A stretch of 64,000 nt of DNA, taken from Mesorhizobium_K sp040049215. GTDB lineage: Bacteria; Pseudomonadota; Alphaproteobacteria; Rhizobiales; Rhizobiaceae. Both the position numbers and the translations under genes were made by a program. The notes beneath the pieces were generated by a model. That model worked only from the letters and a program-made list of their open reading frames with translations, was not told the origin of the DNA and made no database searches. Where the stretch lies: positions 1 through 64,000 of the forward strand of contig NZ_JBDZDN010000006.1 of NCBI RefSeq assembly GCF_040049215.1, in the 5' to 3' direction. Of this stretch, positions 8,361 to 17,452 are shown piece after piece (within the stretch, counting starts at the first letter, position 1; every line of letters begins with the position of its first letter).

Positions 8361-9842
8361 ATGACACGGTTGAAATCCGGCTGTGCCGTCGCGCGCGGCG
8401 CCGTTGCACCTGCCCTCATAGCCTCTTTGCTGTCGACTTCGGCTTTCGGCGCTCCAGTCGACCTGAGTAAATGGTCGCCGGAATACGTCCGCTCCATCGC
8501 GGGCACCGAGGAATTTGACACGGCGGAGGCGTGCGGCAAGGTCACCCCGCTCGACTACAAGGGGCACCTGACGTTCTGGTATCAGGGCGTGTTCGAGGGC
8601 GACCCCGACCTTTTGCGCCAGTACTACAAGGATTTCTTCGAGTCCTTCCGACAAACCTATCCAAACATCCAGCTTGAGGAACAGGCTCTCACCTACAACG
8701 ACCTGCTCGACAAGTTCCGCACCGCGCTCCTTGGCAATGCCGCGCCGATGGCGGTCCGGCTGCAAATCCTGGGCGGAACCGAGTTCGCGTCGAAGGGCTA
8801 TCTCGAGCCGCTCAAGCCGGAGGATGTCGGCTGGTCGACCGAGGATTTCTGGCCTGGCGCCATGAAGGCAGTGACCTGGGATGGGGTGACTTACGGCATC
8901 CCGACCAACAACGAGACGATGGCGCTCATCTGGAACGCCGATATCTTCAAGCGGGCCGGGCTCAATCCGGACAGTCCGCCGGCAACCTGGGACGATGTCG
9001 TCGCGTATTCCAAGCAGATCAACGAAAAGCTCGGGATCGCCGGCTATGGCCTCGTCGCCCGCAAGAATGCCGGCAACACGCCCTACCGCTTCATGCCGCA
9101 GCTCTGGGGTTACGGCGGCGGCGTGTTCGACGAAGCCGATCCGAACCCGAACTATGGCGAGATCAGGCTGAACAGCGAAGCCAGCAAGCGGGCCCTGCAA
9201 GCGTCGTACGACATGTATGTCCGCGATAAGTCAGTGCCCGTTTCGGCCCTCACCAACCAGCAGGCGGACAACCAGCCCCTGTTCGTCGCCGGACAGCTCG
9301 GCATGATGATCTCGCACCCGTCCGACTACAACGTCATGCTCGACCTGCAGAAGAAAGCAACGGGCGCCGATAAGGACAAGGCGCAAACAGTCATCGACAA
9401 CATGCGGTACGGCCTGATCCCGACCGGCCCGGACGGCAAGCGTGCGGTGGTGTTCGGTGGCTCCAACATCCACATTCTCAAGCCAGAGTATGTCGAGGGT
9501 GGCAAGGTGGACGAGCCGGCTGCAAAGGCCATCATCTGCTTCTGGACGAGCCCTGAATGGTCCCTGAAGATGGCCTATGCCGGCTCGAACCCGGGCAACC
9601 TCAACGGCTTCAAGACCAAGTGGATGAAGGAACGTCTGGACAACATCAAGTTCCTCGATGTCACGACCTCGATGCTGCCATACGGAATCCCGTTCCCGGC
9701 CTTGCCGCAAGCGCCCGAGATCATGAACATCATCGTCCCGGACATGCTGCAGAACGCCTTGACCGGCGCCATGACCGTCGACCAGGCGGCCGACGACGCG
9801 GCCGAAAAGGTCAAGAAAGTAATGGGCGACGGCGGGCTCTAG
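8361..9842 (+). CDS. CUT1-type ABC transporter, sugar-binding protein
   Basis: The 493-residue protein opens with a cleavable signal peptide of about 30 residues (basic start, alanine-rich core, likely cut after SAFG). A family 1 extracellular solute-binding fold follows, with GHLTFWYQGVF, TWDGVTYGIPTNNETMAL, WNADIFKRAGL and SGN-like C-terminal helices. It is longer than most MalE-type proteins (about 420). It heads a + strand operon with two MalF/MalG permeases, a MalK-type ATPase, a DgoD-like enzyme and an RraA-like protein, implying uptake of a sugar acid or uronate. GGAGG lies nine bases before ATG 8361. Confidence 0.85.
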   Translation: MTRLKSGCAVARGAVAPALIASLLSTSAFGAPVDLSKWSPEYVRSIAGTEEFDTAEACGKVTPLDYKGHLTFWYQGVFEGDPDLLRQYYKDFFESFRQTYPNIQLEEQALTYNDLLDKFRTALLGNAAPMAVRLQILGGTEFASKGYLEPLKPEDVGWSTEDFWPGAMKAVTWDGVTYGIPTNNETMALIWNADIFKRAGLNPDSPPATWDDVVAYSKQINEKLGIAGYGLVARKNAGNTPYRFMPQLWGYGGGVFDEADPNPNYGEIRLNSEASKRALQASYDMYVRDKSVPVSALTNQQADNQPLFVAGQLGMMISHPSDYNVMLDLQKKATGADKDKAQTVIDNMRYGLIPTGPDGKRAVVFGGSNIHILKPEYVEGGKVDEPAAKAIICFWTSPEWSLKMAYAGSNPGNLNGFKTKWMKERLDNIKFLDVTTSMLPYGIPFPALPQAPEIMNIIVPDMLQNALTGAMTVDQAADDAAEKVKKVMGDGGL

Positions 9843-9920
9843 GCCCCACCGTCGCGAACTCGGCCGGCAGCTCTCCGCGCTGCCGGCCGACATCACCTAC
9901 CAAAGCAAGGCTTGCGCAGG

Positions 9921-10880
9921 ATGACCATGGTGACGGGCGCGGCAGACTCGGGCCGCCAAACGCGCGCGATGCGCACCGACTTGCTCCGGGAGATCTGGAT
10001 CAATCGGGCTGACTATCTCTACGTGCTGCCCGCCATCGTGGTGATGCTCATCGTCATCGCCTACCCGATCTACTACACGATCGACTTGTCATTCTACAAG
10101 ACGCCGCCAGGGCTGCAGCTGAAGGACAAGAGCTTCGTCGGTCTAGACAATTACACAGCCATTCTCAGCAGCAGCGTGGTCTGGCGCGTTTCTATCAACA
10201 CGGTGATCTGGACGCTGGGTTCGACGGTCATCGCCTTCGTACTGGGTTTCGCGCTGGCGCTCGCGCTGCATCGCGACTTCTTCGGGCGCGCCATCCTGCG
10301 CGCCATCTTCATTATCCCGTGGGTGATCAGCGCGGTCGCCGCCTCCTATATCTGGAAATGGATCTATCACTCGGACTTCGGCATCATCGGCGTGGTGCTG
10401 GTGCAGTTGGGGCTCGTCGACCGCCCACCGAACTTCATCGATAGCGTCAACACGGTCCTGCCCGCGCTGATCGTGGTCAACATCTGGCGCGAGTTTCCGT
10501 TTGTCATGATCATGATGATGGCCGGGCTGCAAACCGTTCCCGAACAGCTCCTGCGCGCCGCGCAGGTCGATGGCGCCTCGGCCTGGCAGCGCTTCTGGCA
10601 CGTCACCTTTCCGCATCTAAGCGGGGTGTCCACGGTGACGATCTTGCTGCTCGCGGTCGCGAACTTCAACTCATTCGTCATTCCATGGATCATGACGGGC
10701 GGCGGCCCCGCCAATGCCTCCCACATCTGGATCACGCATATCTACGAACTTGCCTTCGGGCGCCAGCTCTGGGGCGTGGCCTCGGCCTATTCCGTCCTCC
10801 TGTTCATCATCCTGATGACGCTGGGCTATTTCTACGTGCGTGCGCTCAGCCGCGGCGAACGAGGGAGGCCCGCGGCATGA
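9921..10880 (+). CDS. CUT1 ABC transporter permease (MalF-like)
   Basis: The protein has about 319 residues with six predicted membrane segments, including LYVLPAIVVMLIVIAYPIYY and TVIAFVLGFALALALH. The cytoplasmic EAA loop reads EQLLRAAQVDGASAWQRFW, which docks to the ATPase. ATG 9921 is preferred, though ATG 9927 and TTG 9912 are possible. The stop overlaps the next permease's ATG (ATGA at 10877-10880). With its partner it forms the channel for the solute bound by the upstream periplasmic protein. Confidence 0.85.
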   Translation: MTMVTGAADSGRQTRAMRTDLLREIWINRADYLYVLPAIVVMLIVIAYPIYYTIDLSFYKTPPGLQLKDKSFVGLDNYTAILSSSVVWRVSINTVIWTLGSTVIAFVLGFALALALHRDFFGRAILRAIFIIPWVISAVAASYIWKWIYHSDFGIIGVVLVQLGLVDRPPNFIDSVNTVLPALIVVNIWREFPFVMIMMMAGLQTVPEQLLRAAQVDGASAWQRFWHVTFPHLSGVSTVTILLLAVANFNSFVIPWIMTGGGPANASHIWITHIYELAFGRQLWGVASAYSVLLFIILMTLGYFYVRALSRGERGRPAA

Positions 10881-11755
10881 GTTCGCAGACGAGCGTCTCG
10901 AAGCCGCGTCGCATACGGCTGGATGGCTGGCGCTGGGTAGGCCGCTTCTTCCTGGTGCTGATGCTCATCTATACCGCTCTACCGATGGTCTGGATGGTGC
11001 TCACATCGATCAAGTCCGGTTTTGCGGCCATGGCGTTTCCGCCGGAGTGGTGGCCAGACGAACCAACGCTGGCGAGCTACAGGAACCTCCTCGATCCCCA
11101 AAACAGCGTCGGCAAGGACTTTCTGCAATTTTTCTGGAACAGCCTTTTGGTTTCGATCCTGACCACGATCCTGGCGGTATTGGTCGCGGTGCCGGCTGCC
11201 TATGCCTTCTCGCGCTTCAGTTTTCCGGGACGGCAGTTCCTGTATTTCTCGGTGCTGCTGCGCAACATGTTCCCCGCGGTGATCTTCCTGGTGCCGCTCT
11301 TCATCCTGATGCGCTTTCTGGGCCTGGTGAACACGCACGGATCGCTGGTGCTCACCTACCTGACCTTCGGCCTTCCGCTCGCAATCTGGCTGCTTAAGGG
11401 ATTCTACGACAACATCCCGGTGCAACTCGAGCAGGCGGCGCGCATCGATGGCGCGACGCGGCTGCAGGCCTTCATCCTGATCGTGATGCCGCTCTCGGTG
11501 CCGGGGATCATTGCCACGGCGATCTACTCGTTCATTGGGGCATGGAATGAATACATCTACGCCTACACGTTTCTCTCAAAGAACGATCAGCTGACCTTGC
11601 CTGTCGGCGTCCAGAGGTTCTTCTCGGAAAACACAACCGACTTCCCGGGACTGATGGCCGCGAGCTTCATGATGAGCGTGCCGGTCGTCGTGTTGTTCCT
11701 GGTGCTTCAGCGGTACTTCGTGCGCGCCCTCACCGAAGGTGCCGTCAAACACTAG
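10877..11755 (+). CDS. CUT1 ABC transporter permease (MalG-like)
   Basis: The 292-residue inner-membrane permease starts in the ATGA overlap with the preceding gene. It has six predicted membrane helices and the EAA loop VQLEQAARIDGATRLQAF at about 185-203, followed by IVMPLSVPGI. The MalG-like N-terminal region with one helix (VGRFFLVLMLIYTALPMVWM) and the C-terminal RYFVRALTEGAVK tail are typical. It forms the heterodimeric channel with the 9921-10880 product. Confidence 0.85.
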   Translation: MSSQTSVSKPRRIRLDGWRWVGRFFLVLMLIYTALPMVWMVLTSIKSGFAAMAFPPEWWPDEPTLASYRNLLDPQNSVGKDFLQFFWNSLLVSILTTILAVLVAVPAAYAFSRFSFPGRQFLYFSVLLRNMFPAVIFLVPLFILMRFLGLVNTHGSLVLTYLTFGLPLAIWLLKGFYDNIPVQLEQAARIDGATRLQAFILIVMPLSVPGIIATAIYSFIGAWNEYIYAYTFLSKNDQLTLPVGVQRFFSENTTDFPGLMAASFMMSVPVVVLFLVLQRYFVRALTEGAVKH

Positions 11756-11766
11756 GATCGGATTTC

Positions 11767-12861
11767 ATGGCGCAGGTGGTACTCACGGATCTCGTGAAGA
11801 CGTATGGCTCGGTCTATGCGGTGAGGGACGTATCGCTGACGGTCGGCGACGGAGAGTTCGTCGCCCTCGTCGGACCGTCGGGATGCGGCAAGACGACGAC
11901 CCTCAATCTGGTCGCCGGGCTCATTCCGATTACCAGCGGCGATATCATCATCGGCGACCGCGTGGTCAACGATCTGGATCCGAAGGACCGGGACATCGCG
12001 ATGGTGTTCCAGAACTACGCGCTCTACCCCAACAAGACGGTCTACAAGAACCTCGCCTTCCCGCTGCAGATGCGCCGGATGTCGTCGTCCGAAATCGACC
12101 AGAAAGTGCGCGACGCGGCGCGCATGCTCGACATCGCCCACCTTCTTGAACGCAAACCTCGGGAATTGTCTGGCGGCCAGCAGCAGCGCGTCGCGCTCGG
12201 CCGAGCGCTCGTCCGCAATCCGGCCGTCTTTCTGATGGACGAACCGTTGTCCAATCTCGATGCCAAGCTGCGCGTGCAGATGCGATCGGAAATCAAAAGG
12301 TTCCACCGGGATTTCGACGCGACCATCATCTACGTGACCCATGACCAGCTTGAGGCTGTCACGATGGCTGACAAGATGGCCGTGATGAACGGCGGCTACC
12401 TGCAGCAGTATGATACGCCCGCGCAGGTATTCGCCAATCCCAAGAACTTGTTCGTCGCCAGCTTCATCGGCAGCCCCGCGATGAGTCTCATCCCGCTTGA
12501 GGCGACTGCCGCCGAGGGCCAGACGGTCCTCAACAGTGCAGAGGGATGGAGCATTACGCTTTCGGACCAGAATGCGCGAAAGGTCGCGAACGCGACATCG
12601 AGGAAGGTCGTGCTCGGCGCGCGTCACTCAACGATCCGGCTGCACAAGTCTCAGGTCGATGCAAGCGTGCCGGCGAAGGTCTACACGGTCGAGCCGACCG
12701 GCGACGTGACCTTCGTGCAGGTGTTTCTGTCGGGGGCAGTCGTCAACATCAGCATGCCGCCGACGTTCGATGTCGAGCCTGATGAGCAGGTGTGGCTCGA
12801 GTTCGATCAGAATCGCATGCACCTGTTCGACGGCGAGACCGAACTGGCCCTGCAAGACTGA
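11767..12861 (+). CDS. CUT1 ABC transporter ATP-binding protein (MalK/UgpC-like)
   Basis: The 364-residue ATPase has Walker A GPSGCGKTTT (about 37-46), Q-loop VFQNYALYPN, signature LSGGQQQRVALGRAL, Walker B VFLMDEPLSNLD and switch His in YVTHDQLEA. The C-terminal TOBE/regulatory domain spans about 240-364. Its length matches MalK/UgpC. It lies 11 bases after the second permease and two bases before a DgoD-like dehydratase gene. The substrate is presumably the one processed by the adjacent sugar-acid enzymes. Confidence 0.88.
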   Translation: MAQVVLTDLVKTYGSVYAVRDVSLTVGDGEFVALVGPSGCGKTTTLNLVAGLIPITSGDIIIGDRVVNDLDPKDRDIAMVFQNYALYPNKTVYKNLAFPLQMRRMSSSEIDQKVRDAARMLDIAHLLERKPRELSGGQQQRVALGRALVRNPAVFLMDEPLSNLDAKLRVQMRSEIKRFHRDFDATIIYVTHDQLEAVTMADKMAVMNGGYLQQYDTPAQVFANPKNLFVASFIGSPAMSLIPLEATAAEGQTVLNSAEGWSITLSDQNARKVANATSRKVVLGARHSTIRLHKSQVDASVPAKVYTVEPTGDVTFVQVFLSGAVVNISMPPTFDVEPDEQVWLEFDQNRMHLFDGETELALQD

Positions 12862-12863
12862 TC

Positions 12864-14033
12864 ATGGTCCCGAAACTCAAGATCACCGCCGTCAAGCCCT
12901 ATCCGGTTTGGGTCGGCACCCGCAACCAGCTGATCGTCAAAGTCGAAACCGACCAGGAGGTGTATGGCTGGGGCGAAAGCGGCCTGTCGTCGCGCGAGAG
13001 GGCGGTGGTCGGCGCGATCGAGCATTACCGCGAATTTCTCATCGGCCAGGACGCGATGCAGATCGGTCGCATCTGGCAGGAGATGTATCGCAGCCAGTAT
13101 TTCGAAGGCGGCCGCGTCTTACAGGCCGCCATCTCGGCGATCGACATCGCCCTCCACGACATCAAGGGCAAGGCGCTCGGAGTGCCGGTCTACGAACTTC
13201 TCGGCGGCAAGCAGCGCGATCTCATTCCGACGTTTGCGACCACGCGTTCGGAAGCCTCGAGCACGGAAGTCATCGAGCAGGTGCTTGAGCTCAAGGCTCA
13301 GGGCTGGCAGGCAATCCGCCTCATTCCGGCGGGCCAGAAATCGGACAGGGTCTATGAGCCACGCGAAAGCATCGCCGAGACCGCCAAATGGACGTGCAAG
13401 TGCCGCGAGGCACTAGGGGAGGAGGTCGCCCTTGGCATCGACTTCCACCATCGGCTGAGCGTCGCGGAAGCCGCCAGCTATTGCCAGAAAATGCCGCGCG
13501 GTACGCTGGACTTTCTGGAGGAGCCCATTCGAGACGAGACGCCGGGCGCCTACGAAGCATTGCGGAAGTTGACCGACGTTCCCTTCGCGATCGGCGAGGA
13601 GTTCTCTTCGAAATGGCAGTTCCTGCCGTACATCGAGAGGGACATAGCGCAGTTCAACCGCATCGACATCTGCAATGTCGGCGGCCTGACCGAGGCGTTG
13701 AAAGTCGCGGGCTGGACCGAGGCCCACTACATCGACATGATGCCCCACAACCCGCTTGGCCCCATCTGCACCGCCGCTACTGTGCATTTCGCGGCCGCAG
13801 TGCCGAACTTCGCGTGGCTGGAGACACGCGCGTCACCGGGCGAGCTTTATCACGGCTTCGACAACTCCGAACTCTTCCCCGGACTGCTCGCGCTTGAAAG
13901 GGCCAACTATCGCGTCAGCGACAGGCCGGGGCTCGGCGTCGACGTCGACGAAGCGCTCGTCGCGAAGCAAAGCTACAGGCAGTGGGAAGCGCCGCATCTC
14001 GTGCGCAAGGACGGTTCGGTGACGAACTGGTAG
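12864..14033 (+). CDS. Galactonate dehydratase-like enolase-superfamily protein (DgoD-like) 3
   Basis: This 389-residue protein is the most DgoD-like of the four enolase-superfamily members here. It has ligand candidates Asp in LGIDFHHRLS, Glu in FLEEPIRDE and Glu in IGEEFSSKW. A general-acid His is probable in MMPHNPLGPICTAA, and the C-terminus (LVRKDGSVTNW) matches the RHEDNSVAEW ending of E. coli DgoD. Expected chemistry is Mg-dependent dehydration of an aldonate to a 2-keto-3-deoxy acid. It begins two bases after the importer ATPase gene, so its substrate is probably the imported solute or a derivative. The aldonate is not identified. Confidence 0.82.
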   Translation: MVPKLKITAVKPYPVWVGTRNQLIVKVETDQEVYGWGESGLSSRERAVVGAIEHYREFLIGQDAMQIGRIWQEMYRSQYFEGGRVLQAAISAIDIALHDIKGKALGVPVYELLGGKQRDLIPTFATTRSEASSTEVIEQVLELKAQGWQAIRLIPAGQKSDRVYEPRESIAETAKWTCKCREALGEEVALGIDFHHRLSVAEAASYCQKMPRGTLDFLEEPIRDETPGAYEALRKLTDVPFAIGEEFSSKWQFLPYIERDIAQFNRIDICNVGGLTEALKVAGWTEAHYIDMMPHNPLGPICTAATVHFAAAVPNFAWLETRASPGELYHGFDNSELFPGLLALERANYRVSDRPGLGVDVDEALVAKQSYRQWEAPHLVRKDGSVTNW

Positions 14034-14042
14034 GGAGCCGAC

Positions 14043-14789
14043 ATGGACATGGACATAGCCAAGATCAAACGACCCTCCAGGGATCTGGTCGAGAGGGTTC
14101 GCGAGGTCGGCGCCGCTACCGCGAGCGCGACGCTGGCGCACATGGGTATCCGCAACTGCTTCATGGAAGGCCCGGTGGCGCGCTCGCCTGGCCAGGGGGT
14201 CGCCGGGCCCTGCGTGACACTGCAGATGATGCCCAAGCGCGAGGACCTCTTCGGGGAAGGCGAATACGCCGACGTCGAGAAGCAGCTGCACCGGCACGTG
14301 CTCTACCAGGTTGAGGAAGGCGACATCGTCGTGGTGGACGCTCGCGGCGACATGACCTCCGGCATCTTCGGCGACATGATGATGACCTATTTCAAGGGGC
14401 TGAAGGGCGCCGGCGTGGTGATCGACGGTTGCGTGCGCGATTGGGCCAAGGTGCAGAAGCTTGGCATCCCGATGTGGCTGAGGGGAGTCACGCCGAACTA
14501 TCACGCGCAGACGGTGCTGATGCCGCTGGCGGTCAACGTGCCGGTAGCGTGCGGCGGAGTGACGGTGATTCCCGGCGACATCATTGTCGCCGACGACGAT
14601 GGCGCGGTATGCGTCCCCGTCGCCTTGGCTGAGGCGATGATCGCGAAAGCTCACAAGGATCACGGCTGGGAGGAATTCTCGCGCGAGAAGCTCCTCGCCG
14701 GTGAATCGCTCAAGCGCTACTACCCGCTGCACAAGGATGCCTGGCCGGAATACGAAGCGTGGCTGGCCGAGCGTGGGTCGAAAGAGTGA
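14043..14789 (+). CDS. RraA-like protein / HMG-type class II pyruvate aldolase family
   Basis: The 248-residue member of the RraA/HMG-CHA aldolase fold has the metal/oxaloacetate-binding pattern of active decarboxylase/aldolase members: GDIVVVDARGD, GDMMMTYFKGLKGAGVVIDG and CVRDW, where the family Gly-x3-Arg-Asp motif lies. A C-terminal extension (about 200-248) is longer than in plain RraA (about 160). In this setting, next to a DgoD-like dehydratase and a sugar importer, an aldolase or 2-keto acid decarboxylase role is more likely than RNase E regulation. It starts nine bases after the previous stop. Confidence 0.75.
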   Translation: MDMDIAKIKRPSRDLVERVREVGAATASATLAHMGIRNCFMEGPVARSPGQGVAGPCVTLQMMPKREDLFGEGEYADVEKQLHRHVLYQVEEGDIVVVDARGDMTSGIFGDMMMTYFKGLKGAGVVIDGCVRDWAKVQKLGIPMWLRGVTPNYHAQTVLMPLAVNVPVACGGVTVIPGDIIVADDDGAVCVPVALAEAMIAKAHKDHGWEEFSREKLLAGESLKRYYPLHKDAWPEYEAWLAERGSKE

Positions 14790-14912
14790 CGCCAAGAGTG
14801 CCCCGTTCAGCACGCCGACGTGACCACCTTTGCGGCATATTGGCAAGTCCGTACCGACCACGGCGCGGGCGGGCAGGGCGCCTTCACTCGCACCAGAAGA
14901 CATGGGGAGAAT

Positions 14913-16211
14913 ATGTCCGTCACCGGCACCATTGAGAATGCGGTACGCCGCGCGTCAGAGCCGTCGCAGCTCAGGATCACCGATATCCGCGTCGCCACGA
15001 TCCGGGCTCAGGGCATTCATCCGATCCTGAGGATCGACACCAACCAGGGCGTCTACGGTCTGGGCGAGGTGCGCGACGGCGCCCATCCCGATACCGCGAT
15101 GCGGCTCAAGCCGCTGCTGGTCGGACAGAACCCTTGCAACGTCGAGTACCTGTTCCGCCGGATCAAGCGCTATGGCGGTGAGAGCCGGGAAGCGGGTGGG
15201 GTCTGCGCCATCGAGATCGCGCTCATGGACCTGGTCGGCAAGGTCTACGGGGTGCCGTGCTACCAGCTGCTTGGCGGGAAATTCCGTGACAAGGTGCGGA
15301 TCTATGGCGATACGCCTTCGCCAGTCGATCCAACCCCCGAGGCATTCGCCGAAGTCGTCCGTTCACGACGCGAGTTGGGGCTTACCTTCATCAAGTTCGA
15401 CCTCTCGGCGCGGATGTTCGAGGCGGTCCCGGGGGCAATGGTCGGCTCGGACACTCGGCACGAGTACCCGCAGTACCGCCAATTCCACACTCCAGGGCGC
15501 GGCGCCGGCGCACGGATCAGCGAGCGGGGGTTGGAACTGGTCCGCGATATCTGCCGCGCGGTACGCGAGGAGGTCGGCCCCGAGGTGTCTCTGTGCACCG
15601 ATCATTTCGGCGAGGGGTTCGTCACGGTCGACGAGGCGATCCGGGTCGGCCATGCGGTCGAGCCGTTCAATCTTGCCTGGATCGAGGACGTCATGCCCTG
15701 GACCGACATCGCCGGCCACAAGCGGGTCGCCGATGCGCTGCTGACACCGGTAGCGGCGGGCGAGGACCTGTTTTTGTTCGAAGGCTTCCGCGAGGCGATC
15801 GAGACCCGCGCCTTCGACATCATCCATCCCGATATGCTTTCCTCGGGTGGGCTGACAGAGACCAAGAAGATCGCCGACCATGCCGAGCGCCACGGCATCC
15901 CGACGGCACTGCACGCCTGCTGCTCGCCGGTGGCGTTCATGGCCAACCTCCACCTCGGCGCGGCGCTCGCCAGCTTGATGGCGGTCGAGCACCACGCATT
16001 GGATGTGCCGTGGTGGACCGATATCGTCACCGGGATCGCGCCCGACTACCTGGCAAACGGCTACGTCGCGGTACCTGAAACTCCGGGTCTGGGCATCGAC
16101 CTGAACGAGGATGTGATCCGCGAGCACCTGGTCCCTTGGTCAGGTTATTTCGAGCCGTCCGACGAGTGGAACGCCGAGCGCGTCGGCTTCCTGGGACACG
16201 TGGTTTGGTAG
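14913..16211 (+). CDS. Enolase-superfamily sugar-acid dehydratase-like protein 4
   Basis: ATG 14913 (MSVTGTIEN), preceded by GGGGAG, gives 432 residues. The frame is open to 14820 but those residues look unlike the family. The capping domain (about 20-150) is followed by a barrel with Asp in LCTDHFGEGF, Glu in WIEDVMPWTD and Glu in AAGEDLFLF. A barrel His is likely in ALHACCSPVA. The long insertion at about 190-215 and the FNLAWIEDVMPWTD segment recall the mannonate-dehydratase/RspA-like family. It is the last gene of the + strand operon, meeting the minus-strand thiolase tail to tail. Confidence 0.8.
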   Translation: MSVTGTIENAVRRASEPSQLRITDIRVATIRAQGIHPILRIDTNQGVYGLGEVRDGAHPDTAMRLKPLLVGQNPCNVEYLFRRIKRYGGESREAGGVCAIEIALMDLVGKVYGVPCYQLLGGKFRDKVRIYGDTPSPVDPTPEAFAEVVRSRRELGLTFIKFDLSARMFEAVPGAMVGSDTRHEYPQYRQFHTPGRGAGARISERGLELVRDICRAVREEVGPEVSLCTDHFGEGFVTVDEAIRVGHAVEPFNLAWIEDVMPWTDIAGHKRVADALLTPVAAGEDLFLFEGFREAIETRAFDIIHPDMLSSGGLTETKKIADHAERHGIPTALHACCSPVAFMANLHLGAALASLMAVEHHALDVPWWTDIVTGIAPDYLANGYVAVPETPGLGIDLNEDVIREHLVPWSGYFEPSDEWNAERVGFLGHVVW

Positions 16212-16259
16212 AGAAACATCTTCGCATGCCGCCGGAAAGCTGGTCCTTTGTGGTGGTCA

Positions 16260-17450
16260 TCAGGCTCCGCATTCCACGACAACTGCGATGCCTTGTCCGC
16301 CCCCGATGCAGAGCGTCGCCAGCCCGTAGCGTCCACCGATCCGCTGAAGTTCGTAGACCAGCTTAACAAGAATGATGGCGCCGGTGGCGCCAACCGGATG
16401 ACCAAGCGCGATGGCGCCTCCGTTGGGGTTGGTCTTCTCCTCTGGAAACTCCAGCTCCTGCGCGACGGCGCAGGCCTGGGCGGCAAAGGCCTCGTTGCTC
16501 TCGATCACATCCATGTCCGAGACGCAGAGGCCGGCCCTGGAAAGTGCGCTCCGGACAGCCGGAATCGGCCCGAGTCCCATCCGGCTGGGATCGACGCCGG
16601 AAAATCCGTAGGAGACGAAACGCGCGAGGGGACGTATGCCGTCTCGAGCAGCACGATCCGCATGCATGAGCACCAGCGCGGCCGCGCCGTCATTAACGCC
16701 CGACGCGTTGCCAGCGGTTACGGTTCCGTCCGCGCGAAAGGCCGGGCGCAGCTTGGCGAGCCCCTCAATGTCGATCGTGTCACGGACGTGCTCGTCGGTG
16801 TCGAAGGCCACGAGTTCACGGCCACGCTTGATCTCCACAGGCAGGATCTGTTCGCTGAAGCGGCCTTCGGAAATCGCCTGCCTTGCACGATGGTGGCTGC
16901 GCAGAGCGATCATGTCCTGCGTCTCTCTGCTGATGCTCCGGTCAGCAGCGATATTCTCCGCGGTAATTCCCATATGCCCGTTGCCGAAAGGATCATGGAG
17001 GGTTGCGATGAGCATGTCGGTCATGTTCGCGTCCCCCATTCGTTTGCCCCATCGTGCGTCGCGCATCGAATATGGTGCGCGGCTCATGCTCTCGGCACCT
17101 CCGGCTACGACAATGTCCGCATCGCCAAGCATCACTGTCTGGAGCCCTGAAACCACCGCCTGGAGGCCGCTGCCGCAGAGACGGTTGACAGTCAGGGCCG
17201 GCACAGACACAGGCAAGCCAGCTCCAAGGGCGGCAACACGCGCCATGTACGCGTCTCTAGGCTCGGTATGGATGACATTTCCGAACACGACATGTCCGAC
17301 CTCGCTCGGCTCGACTTTGGCTCGCTTCAGCGCTTCCGCCGTCACGTTGCTTGCAAGGTCGGTTGGGGCAATTTCCGCCAGCGACCCGCCAAACGCTCCG
17401 ATAGCCGTTCGAACACCAGAGGCGATGACGACTTGTTCGAGGTTCGGCAT
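16260..17450 (-). CDS. Acetyl-CoA acyltransferase (thiolase)
   Basis: The 396-residue degradative-type thiolase shows the acylated Cys in TVNRLCGSGLQAV (about 90), ESMSRAPYSM, NEAFAAQA, GGAIALGHPVGATGA and the second catalytic Cys in LATLCIGGGQG. It is the last gene of an eight-gene minus-strand operon, beginning three bases after the SDR stop. It would release acetyl-CoA from a 3-oxoacyl-CoA made by the upstream synthetase/hydratase and dehydrogenase. It differs clearly from the PcaF-type thiolase at 3567-4769, so it is not a local duplicate. Confidence 0.87.
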   Translation of the reverse strand: MPNLEQVVIASGVRTAIGAFGGSLAEIAPTDLASNVTAEALKRAKVEPSEVGHVVFGNVIHTEPRDAYMARVAALGAGLPVSVPALTVNRLCGSGLQAVVSGLQTVMLGDADIVVAGGAESMSRAPYSMRDARWGKRMGDANMTDMLIATLHDPFGNGHMGITAENIAADRSISRETQDMIALRSHHRARQAISEGRFSEQILPVEIKRGRELVAFDTDEHVRDTIDIEGLAKLRPAFRADGTVTAGNASGVNDGAAALVLMHADRAARDGIRPLARFVSYGFSGVDPSRMGLGPIPAVRSALSRAGLCVSDMDVIESNEAFAAQACAVAQELEFPEEKTNPNGGAIALGHPVGATGAIILVKLVYELQRIGGRYGLATLCIGGGQGIAVVVECGA

Positions 17451-17452
17451 GC

